Shown piece by piece: positions 7,531-15,444 of a DNA stretch of 49,124 nucleotides. The position numbers and the translations under genes were made by a program. How positions within the stretch are numbered: position 1 is the first letter of the stretch; each line of letters starts with the position of its first letter. The stretch comes from Microbacteriaceae bacterium (GTDB lineage Bacteria; Actinomycetota; Actinomycetes; Actinomycetales; Microbacteriaceae): assembly GCA_024639925.1 (NCBI GenBank), contig JAHEGA010000003.1, positions 1 through 49,124 on the forward strand. Direction: 5' to 3'. The notes under the pieces are model-generated. The model saw only the letters and a list, made by a program, of their open reading frames with translations, was not told the origin of the DNA and ran no database searches.

Positions 7531-8579
7531 GCACTCTGCGGCGCACGGGCGCTCGCCAGAATGTCGTGCACCATGGGCATGACTTTGGTGCCATAGAGCT
7601 CAATGCTGTGCATCAGCACCTCATGGCTCAACGGCCCCGTGGAGTACTTGAAATCGAAACGCTGAATGCCCAGCGCTTGCACCGTAGCGGCAATTTTGCG
7701 CGCCACCGTCTCGGGTGAGCCCACAAACAGTGCTCCGTGGTGAACCTCGTTGAGGTAGTGCTCCTTTGTCATGGGAGCCCAACCACGCTCGCGACCGATG
7801 CGACCAAACATCGCCTGGTAGGCAGGCCACATCTGTTCGATGGCTTCTTCATCGGTGTCCGCCAGGTGGCCCGGCGAATGAACGCCCACTGGCTGGGCGG
7901 GCTTACCCATTTGGTCCAGTGCACGGTGGTACAGGTCAACATAGGGCGCGAAGCGATCCGGCGCGCCCCCAATAATCGCCAGCATCAAAGGGAACCCGTA
8001 GTTAGCGGCCCGAACTACAGATTCGGGGCTGCCACCAACGCCCACCCAGGTGCGAATCGCACCGGAGTGAGATTTGGGATAAATCTCTTGGTCGACCAGC
8101 GGTGCGCGGTGGGTTCCCGACCAGGTGACCGGCTGTTCCTTCACGATTTCCGCAAAAAGCTGCAGTTTCTCCTCGAACAAAACCTGGTAGTCCTCGAGTT
8201 TGAAACCAAAGAGCGGGAATGATTCGGTGAAGGAACCGCGTCCCATAATGATCTCTGCGCGGCCTTTCGACACCGCGTCGATGGTCGCGAACCTCTGAAA
8301 AACTCGGACCGGGTCGTCAGAGCTCAACACCGTGACACCAGAGCTGAGGATGATCCGCTCGGTTTGGGCAGCAAGTGCAGCGAGCACCGTCTCCGGCGTG
8401 GACACGGCAAAATCATCTCTGTGGTGCTCGCCCAACGTGATGGCATCCACTCCGACTTGGTCCGCGAGGACACCCTCGGCGATGACGTTGCGGATAACGT
8501 CGGCATACGGGAGGGGGACACCGTTGGCGTCGCTCGTCACGTCTCCGAAAGTGTCAAGGCCAAGTTTGAGGCTGTCCAT
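7527..8579 (-). CDS. LLM-class (luciferase-like) flavin-dependent oxidoreductase
   Basis: A 350-aa TIM-barrel protein of the bacterial luciferase / F420-FMN monooxygenase family. It begins MDSLKLGLDTFGDV and carries DAITLGEHHRDDFAVS near residue 44, IILSSGVTVLSSDDPVRVFQ near 75, GRAEIIMGRGSFTESFPLFG near 105, VGVGGSPESVV mid-protein and a C-terminal FKYSTGPLSHE. Actinobacterial relatives are annotated as alkanal monooxygenase-like proteins of unknown substrate, and nothing here narrows that. The start at 8579 is preceded by a good AAGGAG. An in-frame extension to 8627 has no support. The stop shares CTAG (7527-7530) with the convergent rhodanese gene. It is probably monocistronic. Confidence 0.88.
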   Translation of the reverse strand: MDSLKLGLDTFGDVTSDANGVPLPYADVIRNVIAEGVLADQVGVDAITLGEHHRDDFAVSTPETVLAALAAQTERIILSSGVTVLSSDDPVRVFQRFATIDAVSKGRAEIIMGRGSFTESFPLFGFKLEDYQVLFEEKLQLFAEIVKEQPVTWSGTHRAPLVDQEIYPKSHSGAIRTWVGVGGSPESVVRAANYGFPLMLAIIGGAPDRFAPYVDLYHRALDQMGKPAQPVGVHSPGHLADTDEEAIEQMWPAYQAMFGRIGRERGWAPMTKEHYLNEVHHGALFVGSPETVARKIAATVQALGIQRFDFKYSTGPLSHEVLMHSIELYGTKVMPMVHDILASARAPQSA

Positions 8580-8627
8580 CGCTTCTCCTTCTGACGCGGC
8601 CACCGTAGCAGGCGAATGTGGGAACAC

Positions 8628-9281
8628 TTAGGGCTGAAGGCGGGTTGACGCCCAACCCTCCGAGGTCTTTTCGAATCGAATGCGGTCATGCAGACGCGAG
8701 GTGCGACCGGCCCAGAACTCAACCCTTTGCGGCTCGATGAGAAAACCACCCCATCTCTCAGGGCGCGGCAGGACATCTTCCCCCTCGAAGCGAGCTTCGA
8801 TCTCGCGCACCTTGGCCTCCAAGACTTCGCGGGACTCGATCGTGTGGGACTGATCACTCGCCCAGGCACTGACCTGAGAACCCCGGGGGCGAGAAGCAAA
8901 GTACGCATCGGACACCTCGGGGTCGGTGGGTGCAGCGTGGCCAAAAATTTTGATCTGGCGGTGCTGGGTATACCAGGGGAAGACGACCGAAACCGCCGGG
9001 TGAGCCAGCAGCGCGAGACCCTTACGCGACCCGTAATCGGTGTAGAAATAGAGTCCACCCTCATCGATACCGCGCAATAAAACGGTGCGTGAGGACGGTA
9101 GGCCATCTGGGTCAATCGTGGAGAGCACCATGGCGTTTGGTTCATAGACACCCGCCTGATCGGCTTCGTCCACCCAGGCTGAAATTTGCTCCAACGGATT
9201 GGCGGAAAGAACACCATCCTCCAGAGCAACAGAACCGTAATCCTGGCGTTTGCCCAGTGCGTCGGGACCCTGATCAACCAT
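8628..9281 (-). CDS. pdxH: Pyridoxamine/pyridoxine 5'-phosphate oxidase
   Basis: FMN enzyme that oxidises PNP or PMP to pyridoxal 5'-phosphate (PLP salvage), cytoplasmic. The 217-aa length is typical. The fold landmarks are present: PNAMVLSTIDPDGLPSSRTV near residue 45, LYFYTDYGSRKG near 75 (FMN site), QIKIFGHA near 108, SDAYFASRPRGSQVSAWAS, and the C-terminal WGGFLIEPQRVEFW then RLHDRIRF. The start at 9281 has GGGGAG 6 nt upstream. The longer in-frame extension to 9419 runs across the tRNA-Ala gene and is rejected. It is the last gene before a divergent switch to tRNA and rsfS on the same strand. Confidence 0.95.
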   Translation of the reverse strand: MVDQGPDALGKRQDYGSVALEDGVLSANPLEQISAWVDEADQAGVYEPNAMVLSTIDPDGLPSSRTVLLRGIDEGGLYFYTDYGSRKGLALLAHPAVSVVFPWYTQHRQIKIFGHAAPTDPEVSDAYFASRPRGSQVSAWASDQSHTIESREVLEAKVREIEARFEGEDVLPRPERWGGFLIEPQRVEFWAGRTSRLHDRIRFEKTSEGWASTRLQP

Positions 9282-9377
9282 GGCCACTCCCCTTACCTTC
9301 GATGGCCTGAGGCTACAGGCGCGAGATGTGAGTGTGTCCCCTACGGACACTCCCGACACGAGGGGAAACACACAAAG

Positions 9378-9450
9378 TGGACCTGAGGGGACTCGAACCC
9401 CTGACCCCCTGCATGCCATGCAGGTGCGCTACCAGCTGCGCCACAGGCCC
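9378..9450 (-). tRNA. tRNA-Ala (anticodon GGC)
   Basis: The minus strand folds as a cloverleaf: acceptor GGGCCTG/CAGGTCC with the G3-U70 wobble that identifies alanine tRNAs, anticodon stem CCTGC/GCAGG around ATGGCAT (anticodon GGC), and T arm with GTTCGAGTC. The discriminator is A and CCA is not encoded. It lies 20 bp downstream of the rsfS stop and may be processed from the same transcript. Confidence 0.97.
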
Positions 9451-9470
9451 CTACGGAAGCCCTCAGCCTA

Positions 9471-9869
9471 CTACAGCGTGTCGGGTGACTCCACGCTGGA
9501 TTCAGGTCCGGCGGGAACCGGTAAGGGAATCTCCGGCGAGTCCCTCCACAACCGCTCCAACTGATAAAACAGCCGTTCCTCCTCGTGAAAAATATGGACG
9601 ATGATGTCACCGCAATCCAGCAGGGCCCAACGGCCGGCGGATCGACCCTCTTCGCGCAACGGCGGGGAACCCTCCAGGCTCAACACCCGATCCACCTCGT
9701 CAGCGATGGCCTGCACCATCCGCTCGTTGCGAGCGCTACAGAGGACAAACACGTCCGTGAGGGCCAGGTGTTCCGAAACATCCAGAGCGAGGATGTCGCT
9801 TGCAAGCTTGTCGCTCGCTGCCATCGCTGCGGCGACAGCCAGTTCGCGTGCTCGAGTGCTCGCAGCCAC
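9471..9869 (-). CDS. rsfS: Ribosome silencing factor
   Basis: A 132-aa RsfS/DUF143 protein that binds L14 on the 50S subunit and blocks subunit joining under nutrient limitation. Signatures are DILALDVSEHLALTDVFVL near residue 25 (the DVS-TD-F core), EGRSAGRWALLDCGDIIVH near 75, and HEEERLFYQLERLW near 95. A Ser- and Pro-rich tail follows. It starts with GTG at 9869, directly after the stop of the upstream unknown gene with no spacer. The nadD-(unknown)-rsfS order is conserved in Micrococcales. The window's other 50S maturation and stress genes (obgE, rpmA) are in the same strand block. Confidence 0.95.
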   Translation of the reverse strand: MAASTRARELAVAAAMAASDKLASDILALDVSEHLALTDVFVLCSARNERMVQAIADEVDRVLSLEGSPPLREEGRSAGRWALLDCGDIIVHIFHEEERLFYQLERLWRDSPEIPLPVPAGPESSVESPDTL

Positions 9870-10718
9870 TTAGAGCAACACTCCCGTGGTGACCGACAGG
9901 ACCACAAGACCAATCGCCGCGAGTGTCAGCGTGCCAAGAACAAGCAACGTGATGACGGTGCCCGTCCCCCATCGAGTTTTCCGAATGGACAGAATGTCGC
10001 TGTCCTTGCTGCGCCCGGAGACTGCGTGGCGAGCACTGACCGGCTGGGAGAGGGCGCCAATTTCACCGGTCACATAGGCATCCATAACTTCATCATCAGC
10101 ATCGCTGTCAAGCCGGAAGGGGGCGGTTCCCTGCACCGAAACGTGAGAGGGCAAACGAATCTTCCCCGTGACAACGATTTCCCCGGTGTCTCCCAGCGGT
10201 CCCGTAAGGTCAGCACCCGGAGTCGTGGGAAGAATAAGCGAGCTTGTTGCGCGGAGAGGATCCCCCGGACCTCTGGCAAGCCCCACGGACGGCGTTTCCG
10301 AGCTTGCGGGATTCGCATCCAGTACTGGCGCAAAGACAGGTGGAAGGGGTTCCTGCGCGACCGGCTCAGACGGGGGAACAGCCTCAGAAAGGTCGGCCAG
10401 CTCGCGGGTGGTCTCATCAGCCACAGCCTGAGGCGTGGCCTCGGTCACGCTGGGAGGAGTGGCGGTGCTTCCCGTATCCGTATGCTCGCGCTCTCTGCGC
10501 TGGCGACGAGTGAGAACCGGGGGTTCAGGCCAGAACTGCGGAACATCAGAGCCCTTCGAGAGCTCGGAGCCTGGGTCCTCAACCGTGGTTTCCGGCTGCT
10601 GAGGCAGGTCAGCGGCGCCCTCGGGTGGCGGAGGCGCCACAACGGGTGGCATCCCGCTTTTCTCGCGCTCTCGCAGCTCTCGACGAGTAAACGGTTGGCC
10701 CGTTTCGGGGTTAATCAT
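9870..10718 (-). CDS. Unknown Pro-rich protein with one C-terminal membrane segment
   Basis: A 282-aa protein of no family I recognise, sitting between nadD and rsfS. It starts MINPETGQPFTRREL and has two copies of an Arg/Glu-rich motif, TRRELRERE near residue 11 and TRRQRRERE near residue 70. These are followed by a long Pro/Glu/Ala-rich linker (about 85-190), a more structured stretch (about 190-245, GDTGEIVVTGKIRLP then DADDEVMDAYVTGEIG), and one C-terminal helix (about 255-280, VITLLVLGTLTLAAIGLVV). The layout suggests a cytoplasmic protein anchored by its C-terminus. The ATG overlaps the nadD stop by 8 nt (ATGATTAA), and GGGGGCGGG precedes it. Function cannot be assigned; conservation of position suggests a ribosome or envelope role at most. 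Confidence 0.8.
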   Translation of the reverse strand: MINPETGQPFTRRELREREKSGMPPVVAPPPPEGAADLPQQPETTVEDPGSELSKGSDVPQFWPEPPVLTRRQRREREHTDTGSTATPPSVTEATPQAVADETTRELADLSEAVPPSEPVAQEPLPPVFAPVLDANPASSETPSVGLARGPGDPLRATSSLILPTTPGADLTGPLGDTGEIVVTGKIRLPSHVSVQGTAPFRLDSDADDEVMDAYVTGEIGALSQPVSARHAVSGRSKDSDILSIRKTRWGTGTVITLLVLGTLTLAAIGLVVLSVTTGVLL

Positions 10719-11310
10719 CCCGCCCCCGATACAAATCGTGTTTGGCGATGTATTGCACCACGCCATCGGGCACCAGGTACCAGACGGAGTTGCCCTCCCC
10801 CACACGAGCACGGCAATCAGTAGAGGAGATGGCCAACGCTGGGACCTCGAGAACCGTCACCCGATCCTCGGGCAAAGAGCCCGTGCTCAACTCGTGCCCC
10901 GGACGCGAGACGCCCACAAAATGTGCCAGCGAGGCCAAGTCGTGGGAGTCTTTCCACCCAATCAAGGCTGCGATCGCGTCAGCACCGGAGATAAAGAACA
11001 ATTCGGCATCGGGAAACTCACTACGCATATCACGCAAAGTATCTACCGTATACGTCGTGCCGGGGCGATCGATATCGACGCGGCTGACCCGAAAGCGCGG
11101 GTTCGAGGCAGTGGCGATCACCGCCATCAGGTAGCGGTGCTCGGCAAGGGACACCGAAGGCTTATCCGCGGGTTGACCCGTGGGGACAAACACCACTTCG
11201 TCAAGCCCCAGCGCTACCTGCGCTTCACTGGCCGCGACAAGGTGGCCATGGTGAATCGGGTCGAACGTGCCGCCCATAATCCCAATCCGCGGGCGGTGTG
11301 CGAGCGCCAT
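10711..11310 (-). CDS. nadD: Nicotinate-mononucleotide adenylyltransferase
   Basis: Transfers AMP from ATP to NaMN, giving deamido-NAD for NAD synthesis. The 199-aa protein has the nucleotidyltransferase motif GIMGGTFDPIHHGHL at residues 10-24 (the GTFDP-HxGH signature), PTGQPADKPS near 43, FFISGADAIAAL near 110 and the C-terminal ISSTDCRARV, matching the family ISST-x2-R. It is part of the proA-(60-aa membrane protein)-nadD-(unknown)-rsfS run and overlaps the following start codon by 8 nt. Length and motifs are ordinary for the family. Confidence 0.96.
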   Translation of the reverse strand: MALAHRPRIGIMGGTFDPIHHGHLVAASEAQVALGLDEVVFVPTGQPADKPSVSLAEHRYLMAVIATASNPRFRVSRVDIDRPGTTYTVDTLRDMRSEFPDAELFFISGADAIAALIGWKDSHDLASLAHFVGVSRPGHELSTGSLPEDRVTVLEVPALAISSTDCRARVGEGNSVWYLVPDGVVQYIAKHDLYRGRDD

Positions 11311-11316
11311 AAAGCC

Positions 11317-11499
11317 CTAGTGGTGAGCCTGTTCTGACTGACCCATTGTCTTGTGGCGGTGACGGTTCGCCACATCACGGTAGCTATAGACAACAATCGC
11401 CAAGGCTCCGAAGGCTCCCAAAGCAATGAGAGCAAAAAAGATGGGGGGGAAAATCAGTTCGTTGACTATTTCGCCCGATGCGATAACCGCTTCAACCAT
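11317..11499 (-). CDS. Small single-span membrane protein (60 aa), unknown
   Basis: A 60-aa protein starting MVEAVIASGEIVNEL, with one hydrophobic helix at about residues 17-40 (PPIFFALIALGAFGALAIVVYS) and a His/Arg-rich C-terminal tail (RDVANRHRHK, ending QAHH). It starts at an ATG with AAAGGTG about 8 nt upstream and ends 6 nt before nadD, so it belongs to the proA-nadD run. A longer in-frame reading to 11580 would overlap the proA 3' end without a ribosome site. I do not recognise the family. A six-histidine tail suggests possible metal contact, but that is speculation. Confidence 0.72.
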   Translation of the reverse strand: MVEAVIASGEIVNELIFPPIFFALIALGAFGALAIVVYSYRDVANRHRHKTMGQSEQAHH

Positions 11500-11548
11500 C
11501 GTGTGACACCTTTCCCTGTTCGGCCCTAATCTACCGGGTTTGCCTGAA

Positions 11549-12811
11549 CTACGCCCGGACCTGGCCTTGACCGCGGACAATCCATTTCGTGCTGGTCAGC
11601 TCGGGAAGGCCCATTGGGCCTCGTGCGTGCAGTTTCTGAGTGGAAATTCCCACCTCCGCGCCAAAACCGAACTCACCGCCGTCAGTAAAGCGAGTCGAGG
11701 CGTTCACGATCACCGAAGCGGAGTCGACCTCATTGAGGAAGCGCTCGGCGTTGGTCATGTCCGCCGTGAGTATCGCTTCGGTATGGTGCGTGGAATAGGT
11801 GCGAATATGCTCTAGCGCTGCATCGAGCGAGTCCACTACCGTGATAGCAAGCTCCAGGGACAGATATTCCCGAGCCCAATCCTCCTCGGTCGCGAGCACA
11901 GCGGAGGGAAGAGTCTCACGAGCGCGCTCATCGGCATGAATAACCACACCCGATTTCTCCAGACGCGCGCCCAGCATGGGTAAGAGTTCTTGTGCCGCCG
12001 CCTCGTGCACCAGCACAGTCTCGACGGCGTTACAGACGCTGGGTCGCTGCACTTTGGCATTGTCAATAATGTCGACAGCTTGAGCCAGGTCGGCGCTGGC
12101 ATCCACAAAGATATGAACCACACCGGACCCCGTCTCAATAACGGGAACGGTGGATTCGGTCACCACGGTCTCAATGAGTGCCGCGGATCCCCGCGGGATC
12201 AACACATCAATGAGCCCACGGCCCTGCATCATGGCCCGAGCACCGTCGCGACCAAAATCATCCACTGACGTGACAGCAGCCGCGGGGAGACCAGCCTGCA
12301 CCAGGGCTTCTCTCAACAGAGACACCAGGACGGTATTAGTTGCGTGCGCTTGGGAACCGCCCCGCAACACGACAACATTTCCACTCTTGATACCCAAAGC
12401 CGCAATGTCGATAGTGACGTTCGGCCTGGCCTCATAGATGGCTCCCACAACACCAAAAGGCACCCGAACCTGACTGACTTGCAGACCGTTAGGGAGCGTC
12501 ATTCCTCGAACCACATCGCCGACCGGGTCCGCTAGCGCACGGATATCCTCAATTGCTTGAGACAGCGCGCGGATTCGGTCCGGCGTGAGACGCAGCCGAT
12601 CCTGGAGCCCCTCGGACATGCCCTCGGAGACACCCCTCGCGAGGTCCTCTGCGTTGGCGGCCACAATCGGCTCAACGTTGTCCGACACAATTCGCGACAT
12701 CGCCTGCAGCGCAGCGTCCCGGGCAGCAGCGCTCGCTACCGAAAGCGCTCGTGATGCGTCTTTCGCTTCGACCAGCAAAGACTGGAGACTGGTGCTTGCG
12801 GTGTCGGCCAT
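11549..12811 (-). CDS. proA: Gamma-glutamyl phosphate reductase
   Basis: NADPH-dependent reduction of gamma-glutamyl phosphate to glutamate-5-semialdehyde, the second step of proline synthesis. The 420-aa protein is a complete ALDH-superfamily ProA: FGVVGAIYEARPNVT near residue 120, GNVVVLRGGSQAHATN near 144, and the catalytic Cys in VQRPSVCNAVETVLVH near 254. The C-terminus has GGEFGFGAEVGISTQKLHARGP. It starts 4 nt after the proB stop, so the two are translationally linked. All hallmarks are intact. Confidence 0.97.
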   Translation of the reverse strand: MADTASTSLQSLLVEAKDASRALSVASAAARDAALQAMSRIVSDNVEPIVAANAEDLARGVSEGMSEGLQDRLRLTPDRIRALSQAIEDIRALADPVGDVVRGMTLPNGLQVSQVRVPFGVVGAIYEARPNVTIDIAALGIKSGNVVVLRGGSQAHATNTVLVSLLREALVQAGLPAAAVTSVDDFGRDGARAMMQGRGLIDVLIPRGSAALIETVVTESTVPVIETGSGVVHIFVDASADLAQAVDIIDNAKVQRPSVCNAVETVLVHEAAAQELLPMLGARLEKSGVVIHADERARETLPSAVLATEEDWAREYLSLELAITVVDSLDAALEHIRTYSTHHTEAILTADMTNAERFLNEVDSASVIVNASTRFTDGGEFGFGAEVGISTQKLHARGPMGLPELTSTKWIVRGQGQVRA

Positions 12812-12815
12812 GACG

Positions 12816-13595
12816 CTACTTTACGCGGGCCTCGAACCAGGTCCCAGCGACTGTGCCCTCCACCACGTCACCCAAGGAAGTGGTCGAGGTCAGAAGCGTG
12901 GGAATTCCCGCAGCTGCTGCCAGCCGGGCGGCACTCACTTTGGTTACGGCTCCCCCGGTACCCACGCTGTTGACCATCGCCGCACCTAATTCCACGGACT
13001 CCAGCGGATCGTTGAAGGCCACCGTGTCGATGGGCACCGCTCTAGGGTCCGCAGGTGGATGAGTGAACAGCGAATCAACATCGCTAAGCAACACCAGAGC
13101 ATCAGCAGAAATGAACTCAGCCACCAGCGCAGCCAGTCGATCGTTGTCACCAAAACGAATTTCCTGCGTGGCCACCGTGTCGTTTTCGTTCACGATGGGG
13201 AGGATTCGCAATCCCAAGAGGCGGTCAATCGTGCGAAGAGCATTGGTGCGGTGGGTGTCATTTTCGACATCACCCACCGTCAACAACACCTGAGCCGAGG
13301 TCATCGAAAAACGATCAAGAAGCTTTTGATACCGCCCCATCAAGAGGTTTTGCCCCACAGCGGCAGCAGCCTGCTGGGTCGCTAAGTCCTGAGCGCGGTC
13401 ACTGAGCTTCAGGTACGGGGCACCCGTTGCGATGGCACCCGAGGACACCAAGACCAGTTCTTTTCCCGCAGCGTGCCATGCTGCGAGCGCCGCCACGAGA
13501 GCATCGATTTGGTGCTCACGGTCTCCACTGATGGAGGAGGACCCCACCTTCACCACAATGCGCTTGGCGGTGGAGAGGGAATCACGAGTCGTCAT
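12816..13595 (-). CDS. proB: Glutamate 5-kinase, short form without PUA domain
   Basis: Phosphorylates glutamate for proline synthesis. The 259-aa protein contains the amino-acid kinase domain only: KRIVVKVGSSSIS near residue 10, ELVLVSSGAIATGAPYL near 40, LPIVNENDTVATQEIRFGDND near 135 and the C-terminal GTGGAVTKVSAARLAAAAGI. Enterobacterial ProB is about 367 aa with a C-terminal PUA domain, which is absent here; the ORF ends naturally just before proA. The start at 13595 is internal to the obgE 3' end (14-nt overlap), and the longer frame reading into obgE is rejected. Feedback inhibition by proline resides in the kinase domain in studied enzymes, so lack of PUA need not remove it. Confidence 0.94.
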   Translation of the reverse strand: MTTRDSLSTAKRIVVKVGSSSISGDREHQIDALVAALAAWHAAGKELVLVSSGAIATGAPYLKLSDRAQDLATQQAAAAVGQNLLMGRYQKLLDRFSMTSAQVLLTVGDVENDTHRTNALRTIDRLLGLRILPIVNENDTVATQEIRFGDNDRLAALVAEFISADALVLLSDVDSLFTHPPADPRAVPIDTVAFNDPLESVELGAAMVNSVGTGGAVTKVSAARLAAAAGIPTLLTSTTSLGDVVEGTVAGTWFEARVK

Positions 13596-15090
13596 CGTCG
13601 AAGAACCCTGCTTCCTTTTCGTCCTGCAATTCCTGGCGCGCTCGAGCCTTCGCATCCATGCGCTCGTGGTAGCTCGCTTTCCTCTGGGCTCGGGTAGCCC
13701 GCTGGCGCTCATCCAGGCGAGGGTCTGTTCCTCGGGGTGCTGTCATGAGCTCGGCCGCGCTGGAGAGGGTTGGCTCCCAGTCAAAGACTTGGCCTTTGCC
13801 CGCACCAATCATGACCGGGCATCCTGGAGTCGCTCCGCTCTCAAATAGCGCATCATCGATGCCGAGTTTCATCAAGCGGTCAGCGAGATAGCCCACTGCT
13901 TCATCATTCGTGAAGTCTGTCTGCTCCACCCAACGCTCGGGCTTCTCCCCAAGGATTCGGTAAAGGTCACCCTCCGTACCGCCCTCCACGACGACGCGAA
14001 AGTCTGGTTCATTCACTGCCCGGGGGCGCAACACAATTCGCTCGGGTGTGAGAGCGGCCTCCGCGAGCGAGGCTCGATGCCGATTTACCATCGCGGCAGC
14101 TTCAAACAGGAAGGCGTCGAGGCCCTCCGCGCTCAGAGCACTCACCGCAAAGACGGTGAGGCCGCGAGCTTCAATATCGGGGGTGACGATGGCCGCAAGC
14201 TCTTTGGCGTCGGGCACGTCAACCTTGTTGAGCACCACCAGTTGCGGTCGATCCACGAGGGGGATGACATCGCTGCCCAGCGGGTAGTTCTCCAACTCAT
14301 ACAGCAGCGCATCGAGGTCGCTCAGAGGGTCGCGACCTGGCTCCAACGTGGCACAGTCAAGAACGTGGACCAGCAAACTGCAGCGCTCGACATGGCGCAA
14401 GAATTCGAGTCCTAAACCTTTTCCTTCGCTAGCTCCAGGAATCAACCCGGGGACGTCAGCAACCGTGAACTTGGTGCCTCCCGCCTCCACGACCCCCAGA
14501 TTCGGGTGCAACGTGGTGAACGGATAGTCGGCAATCTTCGGTCGTGCCTTGGACACCGCGGCAATCAGGCTCGATTTTCCTGCACTCGGGAACCCCACCA
14601 AGGCGACATCAGCGACTGTTTTGAGCTCAAGGTGAATGTCACCCTCAAAGCCGTAGGTTCCCAGCAGGGCAAAACCGGGTGCTTTGCGAGCCGTGCTCGC
14701 AAGCGCCTCGTTGCCTAAGCCGCCTCGACCGCCCTGGGCCACCACAACGCTCATTCCCGGTCGATCCATATCCACCAGGACCGTGCCATCGCCTCGCGAC
14801 ACGACCGTGCCAACCGGGACGGGAAGGGTCACATCGGGTGCGGTTTTCCCGTGCCGTGAATCTCCGGCACCAGGCGCCCCGTTCTCGCTCGTGCGGTGGG
14901 GGCGGTGGTGGTAATCCAACAGGGTGGTGACCTGCGGGTCAGACACCAGGACAATGTCGCCTCCGTGTCCGCCGTTGCCCCCGTCAGGACCGCCGAGGGG
15001 CTTGAACTTCTCACGGTGAACAGACACGCAACCGTGGCCACCGTGGCCTGCGCGCAGGTGCAAAACGACACTGTCGACAAACGTCGTCAT
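13582..15090 (-). CDS. obgE: GTPase ObgE/CgtA
   Basis: Large-subunit assembly and stress GTPase. The 502-aa protein shows the three expected domains. The glycine-rich Obg fold covers residues 1-158, beginning MTTFVDSVVLHLRAGHGGHGC. The G domain covers about 159-330, with G1 GFPSAGKSSLI, G3 DVPGLIPGAS and G4 NKVD. A C-terminal OCT domain follows (PDFRVVVEGGTEGDLYRIL, then FDWEP). A charged tail rich in Arg and Asp (ending FFDDDDS) follows. It belongs to the rplU-rpmA-obgE cluster, after a hairpin at 15132-15153, and overlaps proB by 14 nt. Confidence 0.96.
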   Translation of the reverse strand: MTTFVDSVVLHLRAGHGGHGCVSVHREKFKPLGGPDGGNGGHGGDIVLVSDPQVTTLLDYHHRPHRTSENGAPGAGDSRHGKTAPDVTLPVPVGTVVSRGDGTVLVDMDRPGMSVVVAQGGRGGLGNEALASTARKAPGFALLGTYGFEGDIHLELKTVADVALVGFPSAGKSSLIAAVSKARPKIADYPFTTLHPNLGVVEAGGTKFTVADVPGLIPGASEGKGLGLEFLRHVERCSLLVHVLDCATLEPGRDPLSDLDALLYELENYPLGSDVIPLVDRPQLVVLNKVDVPDAKELAAIVTPDIEARGLTVFAVSALSAEGLDAFLFEAAAMVNRHRASLAEAALTPERIVLRPRAVNEPDFRVVVEGGTEGDLYRILGEKPERWVEQTDFTNDEAVGYLADRLMKLGIDDALFESGATPGCPVMIGAGKGQVFDWEPTLSSAAELMTAPRGTDPRLDERQRATRAQRKASYHERMDAKARARQELQDEKEAGFFDDDDS

Positions 15091-15131
15091 GACACCCTCT
15101 CTTTGCTTGTTATTGTCCCGTATACGAGCAA

Positions 15132-15153
15132 AGGGCGAGCCGAAGCTCGCCCT
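15132..15153 (-). terminator. UUCG-tetraloop hairpin between rpmA and obgE (weak terminator or attenuator)
   Basis: In the transcript sense the sequence is a perfect 9-bp stem AGGGCGAGC / GCTCGCCCT closed by a TTCG loop. Only three T residues follow (TTTGC), so complete intrinsic termination is doubtful. It may partly terminate rplU-rpmA transcripts, or protect their 3' end while allowing read-through into obgE. Confidence 0.65.
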
Positions 15154-15176
15154 CGCATCACATCGTGTGGTGTGGG

Positions 15177-15434
15177 CTAGAGAGCGGCATCCACAACGGC
15201 GACGACTTTGCGTCCACCTTTAGAACCGAACTCGACCTGACCTGCGGCAAGCGCAAAGAGAGTGTCGTCATTCCCGCGACCCACGTTGGCTCCCGGGTGG
15301 AAGTGGGTTCCTCGCTGGCGCACAATAATTTCGCCTGCTTTGACAACTTGACCACCAAAGCGCTTCACACCAAGGTACTGAGCGTTGGAGTCGCGACCGT
15401 TTCTGGTCGAAGACGCACCTTTTTTATGAGCCAT
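15177..15434 (-). CDS. rpmA: 50S ribosomal protein L27
   Basis: An 85-aa L27, complete, with the near-invariant N-terminus MAHKKGASSTRNGRDS reaching toward the peptidyl-transferase centre, and the core LGVKRFGGQVVKAGEIIVRQ, RGTHFHPGANVG and DDTLFALAAGQVEF. There is no N-terminal propeptide of the Staphylococcus type. It sits 10 nt after rplU in the universal rplU-rpmA-obgE order. Confidence 0.98.
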   Translation of the reverse strand: MAHKKGASSTRNGRDSNAQYLGVKRFGGQVVKAGEIIVRQRGTHFHPGANVGRGNDDTLFALAAGQVEFGSKGGRKVVAVVDAAL

Positions 15435-15444
15435 GAGTTCCCTC

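Noticed and set aside
9282..9419. N-terminal extension of pdxH
   Set aside because: The frame is open but passes through the tRNA-Ala gene; the ATG at 9281 has a ribosome site and matches family length.
9585..10823. A 412-codon open frame on the plus strand opposite rsfS and its upstream neighbour
   Set aside because: It is antisense to rsfS and a coupled gene pair, has no recognisable domain and reads as low-complexity Arg/Gly/Ser sequence; long shadow frames are expected at this GC content.
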